Source of the DNA: Ignavibacteria bacterium
GTDB lineage: Bacteria > Bacteroidota > Ignavibacteria > Kapaibacteriales > Kapaibacteriaceae
Direction of reading: 5' to 3'
Assembly: GCA_016707005.1 (NCBI GenBank)
Contig: JADJIQ010000002.1
Location: forward strand, 310,001 to 374,000
Length of the DNA stretch: 64,000 nucleotides
The notes beneath the pieces are model-generated. The model searched no databases. It had not been told where the DNA came from and was given only the letters and a program-made list of their open reading frames with translations. Positions 36,263 to 46,332 of the stretch are shown here, in pieces. Both the position numbers and the translations under genes were made by a program. Positions within the stretch are counted from its first letter, which is position 1. Every line of letters starts with the position of its first letter.

Positions 36263-38005
36263 ATGAAGCTCCTGCTCTCCTACCTCAAAGCCCATAAGAA
36301 GATCGTTGTTCTGACGCTTCTTTTGGCCGCAGTCAACCAGCTTTTCTCCCTGCTGGATCCGCTCATCTTCCGGTATACGATCGACAATGTGATCCTTGCC
36401 ACACCGAGGCTCACTGCGGATGTTTTCTTGTGGAAGGTGCTGCTCTTTCTTGGACTTGCCGTTGGCGCTGCGTTCATGTCGCGCACAGCAAAGAACTTCC
36501 AGGATTATTTCGTCAACTACATCGTTCAAAAAGTGGGTGCAGCGATCTATTCAGACGGACTGCGTCACTCCCTCCAACTGAGCTACCAGGACTTCGAAGA
36601 CCAACGCAGCGGCGAAACGCTGGGGATACTGCAAAAGGCGCGAACCGATGCTGAACGTGTGATCGGTGCATCGGTGAACATTCTGTTCACAACGTTCGTG
36701 GGTATCATCTTCGTTGTCTTCTACGCGTTCAGTGTACACTGGATCATCGTAGTCCTCTACTTTGTTGGCGTTGCGTCCATTGGCGTTGTGAGCAACATCC
36801 TCAGCAAGAGGATCAAGAAGATGCAGAAGGTGATCGTTGCCGAGACAACGGCATTGAGTGGCAGCACCACGGAGTCGTTGCGCAATATCGAACTTGTAAA
36901 GTCGCTCGGCCTCGCAGATCAGGAGATCAACCGACTCAACAGTGTGACGGAGAAGATCCTCGGACTCGAGCTCAAGAAGGTGCGTTTCGTCCGCTCCCTG
37001 AGCTTCATCCAAGGCACCATCGTCAACTTCATGCGTACGGCCATTCTCTTCGTGATGCTCTACCTTGTGTATGACGGCACCATCACCATCGGTGCAATGT
37101 TCTCGCTCTTCGTCTACTCCTTCTTCCTGTTCGGCCCCCTTCAAGAACTTGGAGCGATCATCAGTATCTACCGTGAAGCAGAGGCATCACTTGACAATCT
37201 CAAGAAGATCTTCGATACACCAGTAGAACGGAAACCGGCAGCACCACGCAGCATCGATCGTGTGAAAACCATCGAACTCTGTGATGTGAGTTTCAAGCAC
37301 CGCAGCGCCTCGGCACCGGCACTTGAAGGGATCACAGTAAACGTCCAGACAAAGGAGACCGTTGCCTTTGTTGGTCCGTCGGGGTCAGGCAAGACCACCT
37401 TGGTGAAGCTCCTCGTTGGACTGTATACGCAACAAGAAGGCAAGCTCCTCTATAATGGGATCGACTCCAAGGAGCTCGATTTCGATGCCGTGCGGCAGCT
37501 TATTGGTTTTGTGACGCAGGAGACCCAGCTCTTTGCCGGGACCATCCGCGACAACCTTCTCTTCGTCAACCCAACTGCCACAGACGAACAATGTCTCGAC
37601 GTTCTCAAAAAAGCTGCCTGTGATTCCCTTCTTGCCCGCGCGGATAAGGGGCTCGACTCCGTCATCGGTGAAGGGGGCGTAAAAGTCTCCGGCGGCGAGC
37701 GTCAACGATTGTCCATCGCGCGCGCCTTGCTGCGCCAGCCGGACGTATTGATCTTTGACGAGGCCACGTCTGCTCTCGACTCGATCACCGAGGAAGAGAT
37801 CACCAGCACCATCCGGGACATTTCGGAGCGGAAGGACCACATCACTGTGATGATCGCTCACCGACTCTCAACCATCATGCATGCCGATAGGATCTACGTG
37901 CTGGAGAAGGGGCGGATCATCGAAACCGGGACCCATGCCACCCTGCTCGATGAAAAGGGTCTGTACTATGCCATGTGGCGTCAGCAGATCGGCGAGGCTC
38001 GGTAG
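36263..38005 (+). CDS. ABC transporter, fused permease-ATPase (MsbA/multidrug exporter type)
   Basis: 580 residues, the normal length for a half-transporter that acts as a homodimer. Six transmembrane helices lie in the first 310 residues. The nucleotide-binding domain has Walker A GPSGSGKTTLVK, Q-loop GFVTQETQLFAG, signature VSGGERQRLSIARALL, Walker B VLIFDEATSALD and H-loop MIAHRLST. ATG 36263 is chosen because the upstream open frame is only repeat-encoded. Likely substrates are lipids, lipid A or drugs; this cannot be told from sequence. The 7-bp array at the start may affect translation initiation. Confidence 0.93.
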   Translation: MKLLLSYLKAHKKIVVLTLLLAAVNQLFSLLDPLIFRYTIDNVILATPRLTADVFLWKVLLFLGLAVGAAFMSRTAKNFQDYFVNYIVQKVGAAIYSDGLRHSLQLSYQDFEDQRSGETLGILQKARTDAERVIGASVNILFTTFVGIIFVVFYAFSVHWIIVVLYFVGVASIGVVSNILSKRIKKMQKVIVAETTALSGSTTESLRNIELVKSLGLADQEINRLNSVTEKILGLELKKVRFVRSLSFIQGTIVNFMRTAILFVMLYLVYDGTITIGAMFSLFVYSFFLFGPLQELGAIISIYREAEASLDNLKKIFDTPVERKPAAPRSIDRVKTIELCDVSFKHRSASAPALEGITVNVQTKETVAFVGPSGSGKTTLVKLLVGLYTQQEGKLLYNGIDSKELDFDAVRQLIGFVTQETQLFAGTIRDNLLFVNPTATDEQCLDVLKKAACDSLLARADKGLDSVIGEGGVKVSGGERQRLSIARALLRQPDVLIFDEATSALDSITEEEITSTIRDISERKDHITVMIAHRLSTIMHADRIYVLEKGRIIETGTHATLLDEKGLYYAMWRQQIGEAR

Positions 38006-38096
38006 AAATACCTGGGAACCTTTTCTCGCATTGCTCCGTCGGCGGTATTCGGTTTTCCAGTAGTTTCTGATCGATTACCACCGAAGGGGAATACGT

Positions 38097-41000
38097 ATGA
38101 AGAGAGTCCAACTCTTTGAGGGGGCTTGTCGTCTCCTCACTGCTTGTGCCATTGCGATCTGCATGACGATCGCGGATCAACCACAGGCGAAGGCCCAAGC
38201 ATGGGTAGCCGAAGCCCAACAGAACGGGTTTACACTGAAGAAGGTAGAGAGTGATACGGCCATCAATATCGGCCAGACGTTCTCCTACACCGTGTACTTC
38301 TCTATTCCGGCCGGAGCAACAAATGTGACTATCACAGACGTGCTTCCGGGATCTCTTGAGTTCCTGGGCGCATCCTACACGTCGCCGTGCGGAACACCCA
38401 CCGTGGTGAGTCCGGCGATCAATGCCATGGGGGGCACCTATTCGCTCTCATGGGCATCCCTCCCTTCAGGGTGTTCTGGGTCTTTTACCATCACCTGTCA
38501 GTTCCCCAACGGTACTACATGTAATGGCACCACAGCCCGCAATCGAGTTTGCCTCCAGGGTTTCCTAGGAGCCGGTTCGGCTACGGACCTCTGCACGCCA
38601 TTTGTTTCGATCCGTGCAATTGCAACGGAGCCGTGGAATATCACCAAGTATATCACTGGTGCAGCATATCAAGGCGGACCATGTCCTTATGCCACAGCAG
38701 ACTCAGTGGTGACGTATCAGGTTTGTGTGTATAAGAATGTTGGGACAACTGGACAGCTCAACCTTGTTGGTGGCGTCGTTACCGATGTGCTCCCTACCGG
38801 GGCCATTCTGCAGTCGTCAACATGCAGCGCTACACAGTCGGGCAATACCATCACGTGGAACGTTGGCAGTCTTTCAGCAACAACCATGTATAACATGGTC
38901 TGCTGTCAGTTCGTTGTCCTCTATCCACGCGCCCTCTTCCCGAACGGTTCTACCATCACCAACAAAGCCGTTCTCACAGGAACAACCGGAACGGCTAATC
39001 AACCGTGCGGTCAGATATCCGACACGAGCAACACTACCTGCGTAGAGATCAAGGCCATCAACAGCGCTACGATCAGCAAGTGGGCCTATACGAACGGCCA
39101 ACCGGGGTGCACGGGTAAGTATCTCGTGTACATCTGCAACAACGGCACTACAACGATCTCTTCGTTCACTGTCACCGATACCATACCTACTTCGCTGACT
39201 GCTATCTCTCTCGGAACGGTCTCTGCCGGCGTAACGGCAAATCTGGTTGGAAACGTGGTCACAGCCACGGGTGCCTCGCTTGCACCGGGCCAATGCCGAT
39301 ACTTCGAGATCAACTTCACCATCCCACTCACGGCCGTTGTTGGATCCACGATCACCAACTGTGCGTGGTTCACCGCTCCGGGATTCGCTCCGATCAAGGC
39401 ATGTGCATCATTCGTTGTGGCTGCCCCTGCACCTGCAGCGTGCGTGTGGAAGGAAGTGTGCAGTGAGCTGCCGTCGTATACACCTGGACAGATCTTCCGG
39501 TACAGACTGCGTGTGCAGAACATTGGCGGACTGGCCTTGACGGGTGCAACCATCACAGATGTGCTCGACAACAATCTCCAGTACATCGGCAATGCGTCAT
39601 ACTACTCCTCAACAGCCTGGAACGCCCCTTGCTCTCCAGCTACCACCTGGGCAGGGGTTACGATCACGAACAACCCGGTAACGAACACCGTTACTGCAAC
39701 GTTGCCATCGATCCCGGCGGTTTGTCAGAACATGTTCTTCAGCAACTGCGGCATGTATGGCACGGCCGGTGTTCCATTCTACTACATCGAGTTTGATGTA
39801 AAGGTCGTAGACACATCGGCTCTCGGAAACATTCCGAACAAGTTCACGATCAGCGGGGGCAACCTCCCATCAACGGTCACCTCAAACATCGAATACGTTA
39901 CGGTGGTTGGCACGGCCGGTTTCACCCTTTCCAAGGGCGTGAAGCAACAGGGCGGTCCAACCTACTCATCCACAACCACGTCAACAGCTGGCGGAGTGAT
40001 CTCCTACAAGCTGGGTCTGACGGTTGCAACGGGGAGTGTGAGCTTGCGACATGTAACGTTCGCTGACCTCTTGCCTCGAGACAACGGGGCTACAGATCAA
40101 CTCATCCTTGGTCCGTGCACACCGCGCGGCAGTGCTTTCAATGTAGCGTGGAATTCAGCCATCACGTCTGCACCGCCCGCTACTGCATATGCGAACCCAT
40201 TAAGCTTTGCACGTGTGACGAATTTTGCGCCAACTGGTGCTCCAGGCCCGATGTTCACTGCCGGCTGCGGCACGTTAGGGACGTGGACTCCGGGTCTCTC
40301 CGCTGGTGCGAAGAACCCTGGCTATTACTTCGGTGCAGCTCCTATAGCCGCCACCTTCTCAGCCACGTCGGAGTTCAATGCGAACGTAGGCCCAGGAGCG
40401 GCAGACAAGGCTACATCGTGCAATACCTTTGCGGCCAACGCTGCTGTCCGACACCTCATTGCAAGTACGATCATCTCCGATCAGGTCATAGGCATGTTGG
40501 AATCCAATCCGGCATGTGTGACCATTGAGAAGCTCGACTGTATCGATAGTGTGAAGCTTGGTGTTGTGTGTGCAGGAAAGGACGCTGCCGGGAACCAACA
40601 GTACACCTTTACGATCTCCGGCTGGAATGCGAATGCCGGCGGAGTATTGATGCTCAGTTCACCGCAAGGGACGTTCTCTCCGGCATCGTTCACCATCCCA
40701 ACCGGATCCTTCACTATCACATCAACGTTCACGGACATTCCGCCTGTTGATGCGATGATCACGCTTCATTGGGCGTTGGTGATCAACGGTCAGGTCATCT
40801 GCCGAGACAGCGTCTTGCGAGATCTGCCACCATGTCCTACAGAGCCCCCTTCCGACTGTTGTAAGGAGTTCATCCGTCGTGTCGATCACACGAAGCTCAC
40901 CTACAACAACGCCGGAAACGTATCACTCACGGCAACAATGACGGCTGGTCCGGCACCGATCAAACAATTCAGTGCAACCATTGTCAGCGTTCAGCGCCGT

Positions 41001-42443
41001 ACGGTATGTAACAACGTTCCATCGGCATGGCAACGATGCTTCGGTGATATTCTCTCCGGTGCGATCACGCCAACACTTGCACCTGGTCCGCTGCTGCTAC
41101 AACTCTACAGTCGCGAAGCACAATGGGGTCCGGGTGAATGTATCTCCTTCATGCAAGGGGCAGGCGTTCAGCTCAACATGCTGTTCCCTGCACCTCCTGC
41201 AAGCTTCAAGTGTTTCGATACCTTGATCTTTGCCATCCGGTATTCGTTCACAGACTGCAAATGTGTTACGTGTACAGACCTTGTGTATGACACCATCGTT
41301 CGCAAGTATGCCTTTGTTCCGTGGGATCACTCGGGATGGACAGGTGGACCAAAGTGGACTGGTGTGAAACATGGTGTGAAGGGAGCCGAAGAAGCACAAG
41401 CAGATACGGCAACCACAATGTCTGTGGTAATGCAGGATGATACCAAGGGCACATTGTGGATCGTTAATCCTGCCCGACCAGATAACACCACCACCATGCA
41501 GGGTGCGGAAGTGATCTGCATCGGTGCGCCACTCGTAAGTCTTAAGAGCGGTGCAACAGACGGCATCATGACCGGATCGACCGGATTTATTGCTGTTGAT
41601 GCTCCTCCGGGAACAACGCTTGGTGTAGACCTCGTGGTTGACAACTCGGCCAAGCTCAAGCAGTTCCCTGTTGATGTGCGGTACCTCTACACCGACGCCT
41701 CAGGCAGCGGACAAGAGTTCAGCGAGACAGTACGCTACATTGCTCGTGTTCCCGGTGCCGCGCCAGACGTTGTGGCCGGTGACCCAACAACGAAGCCGAA
41801 GAACGTGCGCACGTATGCGATCACCTTCACCAACGCCAATGGATACAATGCACGAGTGGCTGCTGTACGCTTGCGTGCATCAGACTCCGTTCGCATCCTT
41901 GCTGTTGGACCTGCAAGTGAAGATGCCTCCAGCGCCTTGCTTGCTCTGATCGCCAACGATAACGACGGGCATTCTGTAAGTGCAGCACTCAACGGCCTCG
42001 CCGGCATTGAACCCGGAACGTCGGTACAACCGATCTACCTGATGCTCTCCGGTATCGAAGGGGCTACTGTGGACCTCGGCTTTGCATCCTACGATATGGC
42101 CGGCGGCCTGATCTCTGAAGGCACGTTCACCCTCTCCGATCCAATCTCTAAGGTCAACGGCGGTGGCAATGATCGTCCAAGCCTGCAGATCAACAGCGTG
42201 GTTCCCAATCCTGCCGGATCTCAGGTGACTGTTGCTCTTACGCTCGATCAACCAACAACGGATGCAGAGCTTATCGTGACCGACATTCGCGGTACTACGC
42301 TTCTAACGTTGTTGCATCGTCCGCTCGATGAAGGCAACCACGTGGTTCAAGCGGATGTCCACTCTCTCCCGCAGGGATCGTACACCATCGTCTTGCGCAC
42401 ACCGCACGGTGTGTATTCACAACCGCTGCGTATCGTGAGGTAA
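38097..42443 (+). CDS. Giant T9SS-secreted protein with DUF11 repeats
   Basis: 1448 residues; GAAGGGG lies about 8 bp before ATG 38097. A signal peptide ends near QAKAQAW. Repeated DUF11 domains (each about 110-130 residues) are marked by FSYTVYFSIPAGATNVTITD, VTYQVCVYKNVG, VYICNNGTTTISSFTVTDT, FRYRLRVQNIGG and ISYKLGLTVATGS. The central part (about 800-1100) is Cys-rich. The C-terminus from about residue 1363 (INSVVPNPAGSQVTVALTL to QPLRIVR) is a sorting domain. Such proteins form long surface stalks or adhesins. A strong terminator follows the stop. Confidence 0.88.
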   Translation: MKRVQLFEGACRLLTACAIAICMTIADQPQAKAQAWVAEAQQNGFTLKKVESDTAINIGQTFSYTVYFSIPAGATNVTITDVLPGSLEFLGASYTSPCGTPTVVSPAINAMGGTYSLSWASLPSGCSGSFTITCQFPNGTTCNGTTARNRVCLQGFLGAGSATDLCTPFVSIRAIATEPWNITKYITGAAYQGGPCPYATADSVVTYQVCVYKNVGTTGQLNLVGGVVTDVLPTGAILQSSTCSATQSGNTITWNVGSLSATTMYNMVCCQFVVLYPRALFPNGSTITNKAVLTGTTGTANQPCGQISDTSNTTCVEIKAINSATISKWAYTNGQPGCTGKYLVYICNNGTTTISSFTVTDTIPTSLTAISLGTVSAGVTANLVGNVVTATGASLAPGQCRYFEINFTIPLTAVVGSTITNCAWFTAPGFAPIKACASFVVAAPAPAACVWKEVCSELPSYTPGQIFRYRLRVQNIGGLALTGATITDVLDNNLQYIGNASYYSSTAWNAPCSPATTWAGVTITNNPVTNTVTATLPSIPAVCQNMFFSNCGMYGTAGVPFYYIEFDVKVVDTSALGNIPNKFTISGGNLPSTVTSNIEYVTVVGTAGFTLSKGVKQQGGPTYSSTTTSTAGGVISYKLGLTVATGSVSLRHVTFADLLPRDNGATDQLILGPCTPRGSAFNVAWNSAITSAPPATAYANPLSFARVTNFAPTGAPGPMFTAGCGTLGTWTPGLSAGAKNPGYYFGAAPIAATFSATSEFNANVGPGAADKATSCNTFAANAAVRHLIASTIISDQVIGMLESNPACVTIEKLDCIDSVKLGVVCAGKDAAGNQQYTFTISGWNANAGGVLMLSSPQGTFSPASFTIPTGSFTITSTFTDIPPVDAMITLHWALVINGQVICRDSVLRDLPPCPTEPPSDCCKEFIRRVDHTKLTYNNAGNVSLTATMTAGPAPIKQFSATIVSVQRRTVCNNVPSAWQRCFGDILSGAITPTLAPGPLLLQLYSREAQWGPGECISFMQGAGVQLNMLFPAPPASFKCFDTLIFAIRYSFTDCKCVTCTDLVYDTIVRKYAFVPWDHSGWTGGPKWTGVKHGVKGAEEAQADTATTMSVVMQDDTKGTLWIVNPARPDNTTTMQGAEVICIGAPLVSLKSGATDGIMTGSTGFIAVDAPPGTTLGVDLVVDNSAKLKQFPVDVRYLYTDASGSGQEFSETVRYIARVPGAAPDVVAGDPTTKPKNVRTYAITFTNANGYNARVAAVRLRASDSVRILAVGPASEDASSALLALIANDNDGHSVSAALNGLAGIEPGTSVQPIYLMLSGIEGATVDLGFASYDMAGGLISEGTFTLSDPISKVNGGGNDRPSLQINSVVPNPAGSQVTVALTLDQPTTDAELIVTDIRGTTLLTLLHRPLDEGNHVVQADVHSLPQGSYTIVLRTPHGVYSQPLRIVR

Positions 42444-42468
42444 TACAAGTTCCGCACAGATGACCAAC

Positions 42469-42503
42469 AAAGGCCGCATTCCACCAGGGATGCGGCCTTT
42501 TCT
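42469..42503 (+). terminator. Rho-independent terminator between convergent genes
   Basis: AAGGCCGCAT and ATGCGGCCTT form a perfect ten-pair stem with a ten-base loop, followed on the plus strand by TTTTCTATTT. It lies 25 bp after the DUF11 gene and abuts the stop of the opposite gene, so it may serve both. Confidence 0.85.
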
Positions 42504-43929
42504 ATTTCACCACAACAAACTCGTTCAATGACACATTCACGATGTGTTCACCTTCACCGATGCGTGAAGAACGAATGATGCGTCCGCCAAGGTCATAGAC
42601 CACATACAACAAAACGTCAGTGCCCGGTGGGATCGTGATCTTCACCTGATCGGCCGAGATGCGGCGGATCAGCTGTTGGGAGGTCTGTTCGTCCGAAACA
42701 CTTGTGGTAGAAGCCCCCTCATACGCTCCGATGGAAGGGGGCGATGCAAAACGTCTCCCCGAGAGGTCCGTAAGTGTATCGGAAATGAGGAGCCCCTTAC
42801 CGATAGCCGGACTTGACGATTGCAGATGTTGGTCGGTGAGTACATTCACAAGAAGTGGGTCTTGACCATAGATCGAAGCGGTCTCTGTCATCACTCCCAG
42901 TGATGGGCGTGACCGCGTTGGATCGTCGGAATTGTACCACAGATTATTCGACAACGTGAACGTCTCCGGCGCGGTATTCCCGCCGACGTTCACGTGTGTG
43001 CTGATCGTTGATCGATAGACGATGATGTTGTTGCGGAAGGAGTTGTCGCCGCACGGTTGGAAACGCGTTGGATCCACCGTCTCCTGCAGTACGCGAAACA
43101 CCCAACGCTCTGGATGAATGATCGTGTTATTGGCAACATCAACACGTACACAGCCAACGTAGGCGATCGGTGCCACGGAGCGAATGAAGACGTTGGCATA
43201 CACTTGCAGGTCTGCAGCTTCGAATGTTGCATCAATGGGACGGAAGAACTGCAATCCGGTTGACCCACCAAGATTCACCGCGCGCTGTCCGGCATCGACG
43301 AACATGTTCGCACGGATGAGAATGAACCGTGTTCCCCCTTTAGCCTGGATCGCATTCGAGCCCTGAGAACGAAAGGAGTTGTTGTCGATGGAGCCATTGA
43401 AACACCCCACCATATCGATCCCGCTACCGCCTGTTGAGCCCCTTTCAAACAGACACTCAGTGATCCGGAAATCGCTCAGTCCGGAGAGTTTGAGGTGATC
43501 ATTGTTCCCCGTAGCATTCATGTCCGTGAACGTCACATTCCTGATCAAGAAATGGTGGGCAGGGGTCTCAATGGTCCCCGCATCATCGATGTTCATTCCA
43601 TTCCCGGTCTGTCCCCTCACCGTGAAATTCTCAAGCGTGAGGTAGGAACAATCGGAGAAGTGCATCGATTCCGTTCCCCCGTCAAAGACCACCGTAGACC
43701 TCTCTGTTCCCCTGATCACGATCCGTTCGTTGACCCGACCATTGATGTTCTCTATCCAGAACGTCCCACGATACGTCCCCGGATGGATCAGAACAGTATC
43801 CCCCGGCGTGGCAGCTCTAACGGCCACCGCTACGTCCGTGTATTGCTGTCCGGTTCCGACGTTGAGGACGGTGGCTGAGGCGGCAACACTTGCGATAGCA
43901 AACGTGATCGTGTTGATGAACCAGTTCAT
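42502..43929 (-). CDS. Secreted right-handed beta-helix protein with short sorting domain
   Basis: 475 residues. A signal peptide covers MNWFINTITFAIASVAASA. The opening GQQYTDVAVAVRAATPGDTV and PGTYRGTFWIENING match pectate-lyase-like proteins (DUF1565/PbH1 type). Coils of about 22-25 residues with Asn ladders follow (HFLIRNVTFTDMNATGNND, NGSIDNNSFRSQGSNAI, VRVDVANNTIIHPERW). No lyase catalytic Arg/Lys set could be fixed. The last 60 residues (LLYVVYDLGGRIIRSS to EFVVVK) are a shortened sorting domain. Probably a secreted polysaccharide-active or structural protein. Confidence 0.8.
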   Translation of the reverse strand: MNWFINTITFAIASVAASATVLNVGTGQQYTDVAVAVRAATPGDTVLIHPGTYRGTFWIENINGRVNERIVIRGTERSTVVFDGGTESMHFSDCSYLTLENFTVRGQTGNGMNIDDAGTIETPAHHFLIRNVTFTDMNATGNNDHLKLSGLSDFRITECLFERGSTGGSGIDMVGCFNGSIDNNSFRSQGSNAIQAKGGTRFILIRANMFVDAGQRAVNLGGSTGLQFFRPIDATFEAADLQVYANVFIRSVAPIAYVGCVRVDVANNTIIHPERWVFRVLQETVDPTRFQPCGDNSFRNNIIVYRSTISTHVNVGGNTAPETFTLSNNLWYNSDDPTRSRPSLGVMTETASIYGQDPLLVNVLTDQHLQSSSPAIGKGLLISDTLTDLSGRRFASPPSIGAYEGASTTSVSDEQTSQQLIRRISADQVKITIPPGTDVLLYVVYDLGGRIIRSSRIGEGEHIVNVSLNEFVVVK

Positions 43930-43944
43930 GGGGACTCCGAGATA

Positions 43945-44014
43945 GGGGCGAAGGGGCGAAGAGGCGAAGGGGCGAAGGGGCGAAGAGGCGAAGAGGCGAA
44001 GGGGCGAAGGGGCG
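43945..44014. repeat. 9-bp tandem repeat array
   Basis: About eight units of GGGGCGAAG or GAGGCGAAG run in tandem upstream of the 44119 gene. This is a VNTR-type tract with no coding content. Confidence 0.9.
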
Positions 44015-44093
44015 TCATATTAGTCATAACGTCATATTTGTCATAACGTCATGGTTGTCATACTTGTCATAACGTCATACTTGTCATAACGTC
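44014..44093. repeat. GTCATA-based tandem repeat array
   Basis: Directly after the 9-bp array, units of about 17 bp (TTGTCATAACGTCATAC) repeat about five times with an internal GTCATA half-repeat. It ends about 25 bp before the next start codon and is likely to contain or abut that promoter. Confidence 0.85.
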
Positions 44094-44118
44094 TCTTCGA
44101 CTTACACTATCTTCGCGC

Positions 44119-46029
44119 ATGAAAACACACATACGTCAGCTGGCTGCGGCGGTGCTTGTCGTTGGAGCGATGGTGTTTATCACCACTGAGGCAAGTGCCT
44201 GGGTCTATCCGGAGCACAGAGACATCGCCGTACAGGCAGTGGTTCGACTGAACGCTCAGCGCAGGGCAACGTTTGATTCGATATGGGCTATGGCTCGACG
44301 TGGGAATGAATCGCGACTCTGCAGCCTGGTGGTGGATCCGTTGCAAGGACGTGAACCTCAATGTCTGGACTGGGCTTCATGGCCGGCGATCGGCGGTGAT
44401 CATTCGTGTTCTCCTCAACAACTTCTCGATAACGTTCTGCGAACCAAGTGGATCCTGGGCGTAGCGGATATCGCTGCACGTCTGAAGGAAGACCTGGCCT
44501 CGTCATCCGGGAACTACGACCGCGTGAATGCGCTGCGGAACTCAGACATCCGGATGCAACGCACCGATCCCAACTATGCTACGCGAGCCGGATCCAACAA
44601 CGTACACTTCTTGCTCGCTCGTACGTTCGCTACGATCGATATGCGACAGTACGCTCACGATTGCCTTGTTCCCGGCGCAGAACTCAACGCTCTTGGTGCG
44701 TATGCGATCTTCCATCAGAGTGCGATGCGGAAGATCACCCGACTCCGCACGGACAATACCCTCAGCGAAGATCAACGTCGTGACCTTGCTCTTGCCGCCA
44801 TGGCCGATGAAGCATTTGCCCTGCACTTCCTCGAAGACACCTTTGCTTCCGGTCACGTAGCCGGAACATGGGGCGAAACATCTATCCGCAAAGGAACGCA
44901 CGACTACTACTGTGAACATGGGATGGAGATCACCACGTGGAGCGGACGTCAGACCATCATCAAGGGTGATGCCTACATGCGTCCTGAAGACGCAGAGAAC
45001 GCAGCAAAGACCATCCGCACCAGCCTTGAACAACTCATCGATGCCTATACCGGTGCCGTGGACAATGTCCCGGCTGAAAAAGGATCGGAGTTCCTAGCCT
45101 ATCCATTCAACGTCTGCGAGAACAACGTGATGCCCGCCCTGGTGGATATCGGTTCAGGTACCATCGATCGGCTTACGGATATCATTCGTGACCTCCCCGT
45201 TCCTGGTCTTGCAGATGGCTCAGGCTCACTTCCCCGTTTCCGCGCAGAGCTCGGTGGTTTTGTTGGATTCAATTCCGGTGCTCGGTTGGTAGGTATGAGC
45301 AACGGTTTCAATTCACTTCAGTCTGATGCCGGCGGTATGGCATCCCTTGATATCAATCTCCGTCTTGGTATGGGGCTTGAGGGTGTCCTCAATGAGTCCG
45401 GTGATGGACTCGTCTTTCTTGAAGGGGGCTTTAGAATTGACGGTGCCTCTACGCAGTCGTTCTTTCCGGAAAAGTCGCTCTCCGTTGGCGGCGCCGTAAC
45501 CGCTGCGATCCCGTCTCGCAATGCTTATCAAATGCGCATTCGGTTACCGTTCTGGCTTGTGCCGGGTGATCTCATCCTGGCCATACCACTGCTCCTTATT
45601 TCACCGCAGACCTACCAGCAAATGGCTGTTGTTGCCGGCAACGGCGGGATCATTCCTTGGCAAACGGCTATTGCCACTCCGCTCGGGCGGTTCCAGTTCA
45701 TGCTCGGTCGAGAGATCGGTGCCTCGTTCTACGGCTATGATGCAACAGATAGGGCCTTCATGCCAAGAGAAACGGAGAATGGCATTGTACCAGAATTCGT
45801 GGGTATCCAGTCTATCTATCTCGACGTGCCGATCCTCGAGTACAAACCATTCCGATCATTTGCCAGTAATCAGAGTTCTGGTTTGACTGTTCAGATGTTC
45901 ACCGGAGTGGATCTGCCGATCTACTCAGAGACGTTCAAGACAGATGGCACTGTTGCTCCAGGACCGGACCTGCAACCGATCATACATTTTGGTTTTCGTT
46001 TCGTCTTCGACTGGCGTTACTACTGGTAG
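44119..46029 (+). CDS. Zinc-dependent phospholipase C/S1-P1-like domain fused to a probable outer-membrane barrel
   Basis: 636 residues. The signal peptide ends ASA-Trp (residues 25-28), so the mature protein would begin with Trp, the residue whose amino group binds zinc in the phospholipase C/P1 nuclease superfamily. Candidate zinc ligands follow: H33 (WVYPEHRDI), D84 (LDWASWP), H95 (GDHSC), H163 (NVHFL), H199 (IFHQSA), and H236, D240 and H246 in HFLEDTFASGH. From about residue 385 the sequence becomes Gly- and aromatic-rich beta strands and ends FGFRFVFDWRYYW, with a C-terminal aromatic as in outer-membrane barrels. I infer a surface- or periplasm-facing hydrolase tethered by a barrel. Which substrate (phospholipid or nucleic acid) cannot be told. 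Confidence 0.72.
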   Translation: MKTHIRQLAAAVLVVGAMVFITTEASAWVYPEHRDIAVQAVVRLNAQRRATFDSIWAMARRGNESRLCSLVVDPLQGREPQCLDWASWPAIGGDHSCSPQQLLDNVLRTKWILGVADIAARLKEDLASSSGNYDRVNALRNSDIRMQRTDPNYATRAGSNNVHFLLARTFATIDMRQYAHDCLVPGAELNALGAYAIFHQSAMRKITRLRTDNTLSEDQRRDLALAAMADEAFALHFLEDTFASGHVAGTWGETSIRKGTHDYYCEHGMEITTWSGRQTIIKGDAYMRPEDAENAAKTIRTSLEQLIDAYTGAVDNVPAEKGSEFLAYPFNVCENNVMPALVDIGSGTIDRLTDIIRDLPVPGLADGSGSLPRFRAELGGFVGFNSGARLVGMSNGFNSLQSDAGGMASLDINLRLGMGLEGVLNESGDGLVFLEGGFRIDGASTQSFFPEKSLSVGGAVTAAIPSRNAYQMRIRLPFWLVPGDLILAIPLLLISPQTYQQMAVVAGNGGIIPWQTAIATPLGRFQFMLGREIGASFYGYDATDRAFMPRETENGIVPEFVGIQSIYLDVPILEYKPFRSFASNQSSGLTVQMFTGVDLPIYSETFKTDGTVAPGPDLQPIIHFGFRFVFDWRYYW

Positions 46030-46030
46030 A

Positions 46031-46252
46031 TCAGGCCACCCACATCGCCAACGTTTCTCGAAACTTTCGGAACAGTTGTCGGGCTGCCGGATCGAAGATC
46101 CGCAGGCAGTTCGGACACATCGCTTCATGCGTTGGTCTGTGTTTGAAGAACCACCGTACACTGCTCCGTGACGGAATAAGGTCCTTTGGCCCATTGGTCT
46201 TGCAATGGGGACACGGTCTGTTCACGGCCCGCTCGTCTCTCTGATGATCCAT
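46031..46252 (-). CDS. Small zinc-ribbon protein, hypothetical
   Basis: 73 residues from ATG 46252, supported by GGGGGAG about seven bases upstream; the frame is open to 46303. Two Cys pairs, CPHC (about 14-17) and CPNC (about 46-49), with His residues between, should bind one zinc ion. The rest is basic (RSSVRWFFKHRPTH). Role unknown; nucleic-acid or protein binding is possible. It converges with the 44119 gene, their stops separated by one base. Confidence 0.6.
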   Translation of the reverse strand: MDHQRDERAVNRPCPHCKTNGPKDLIPSRSSVRWFFKHRPTHEAMCPNCLRIFDPAARQLFRKFRETLAMWVA

Positions 46253-46332
46253 GGGTACTCTCCCCCAAGTGAACGATCCATCTGTACGTAAATATACGTA
46301 CAAGCAACCCGAATCCTACTCTTTTTTCAGGA

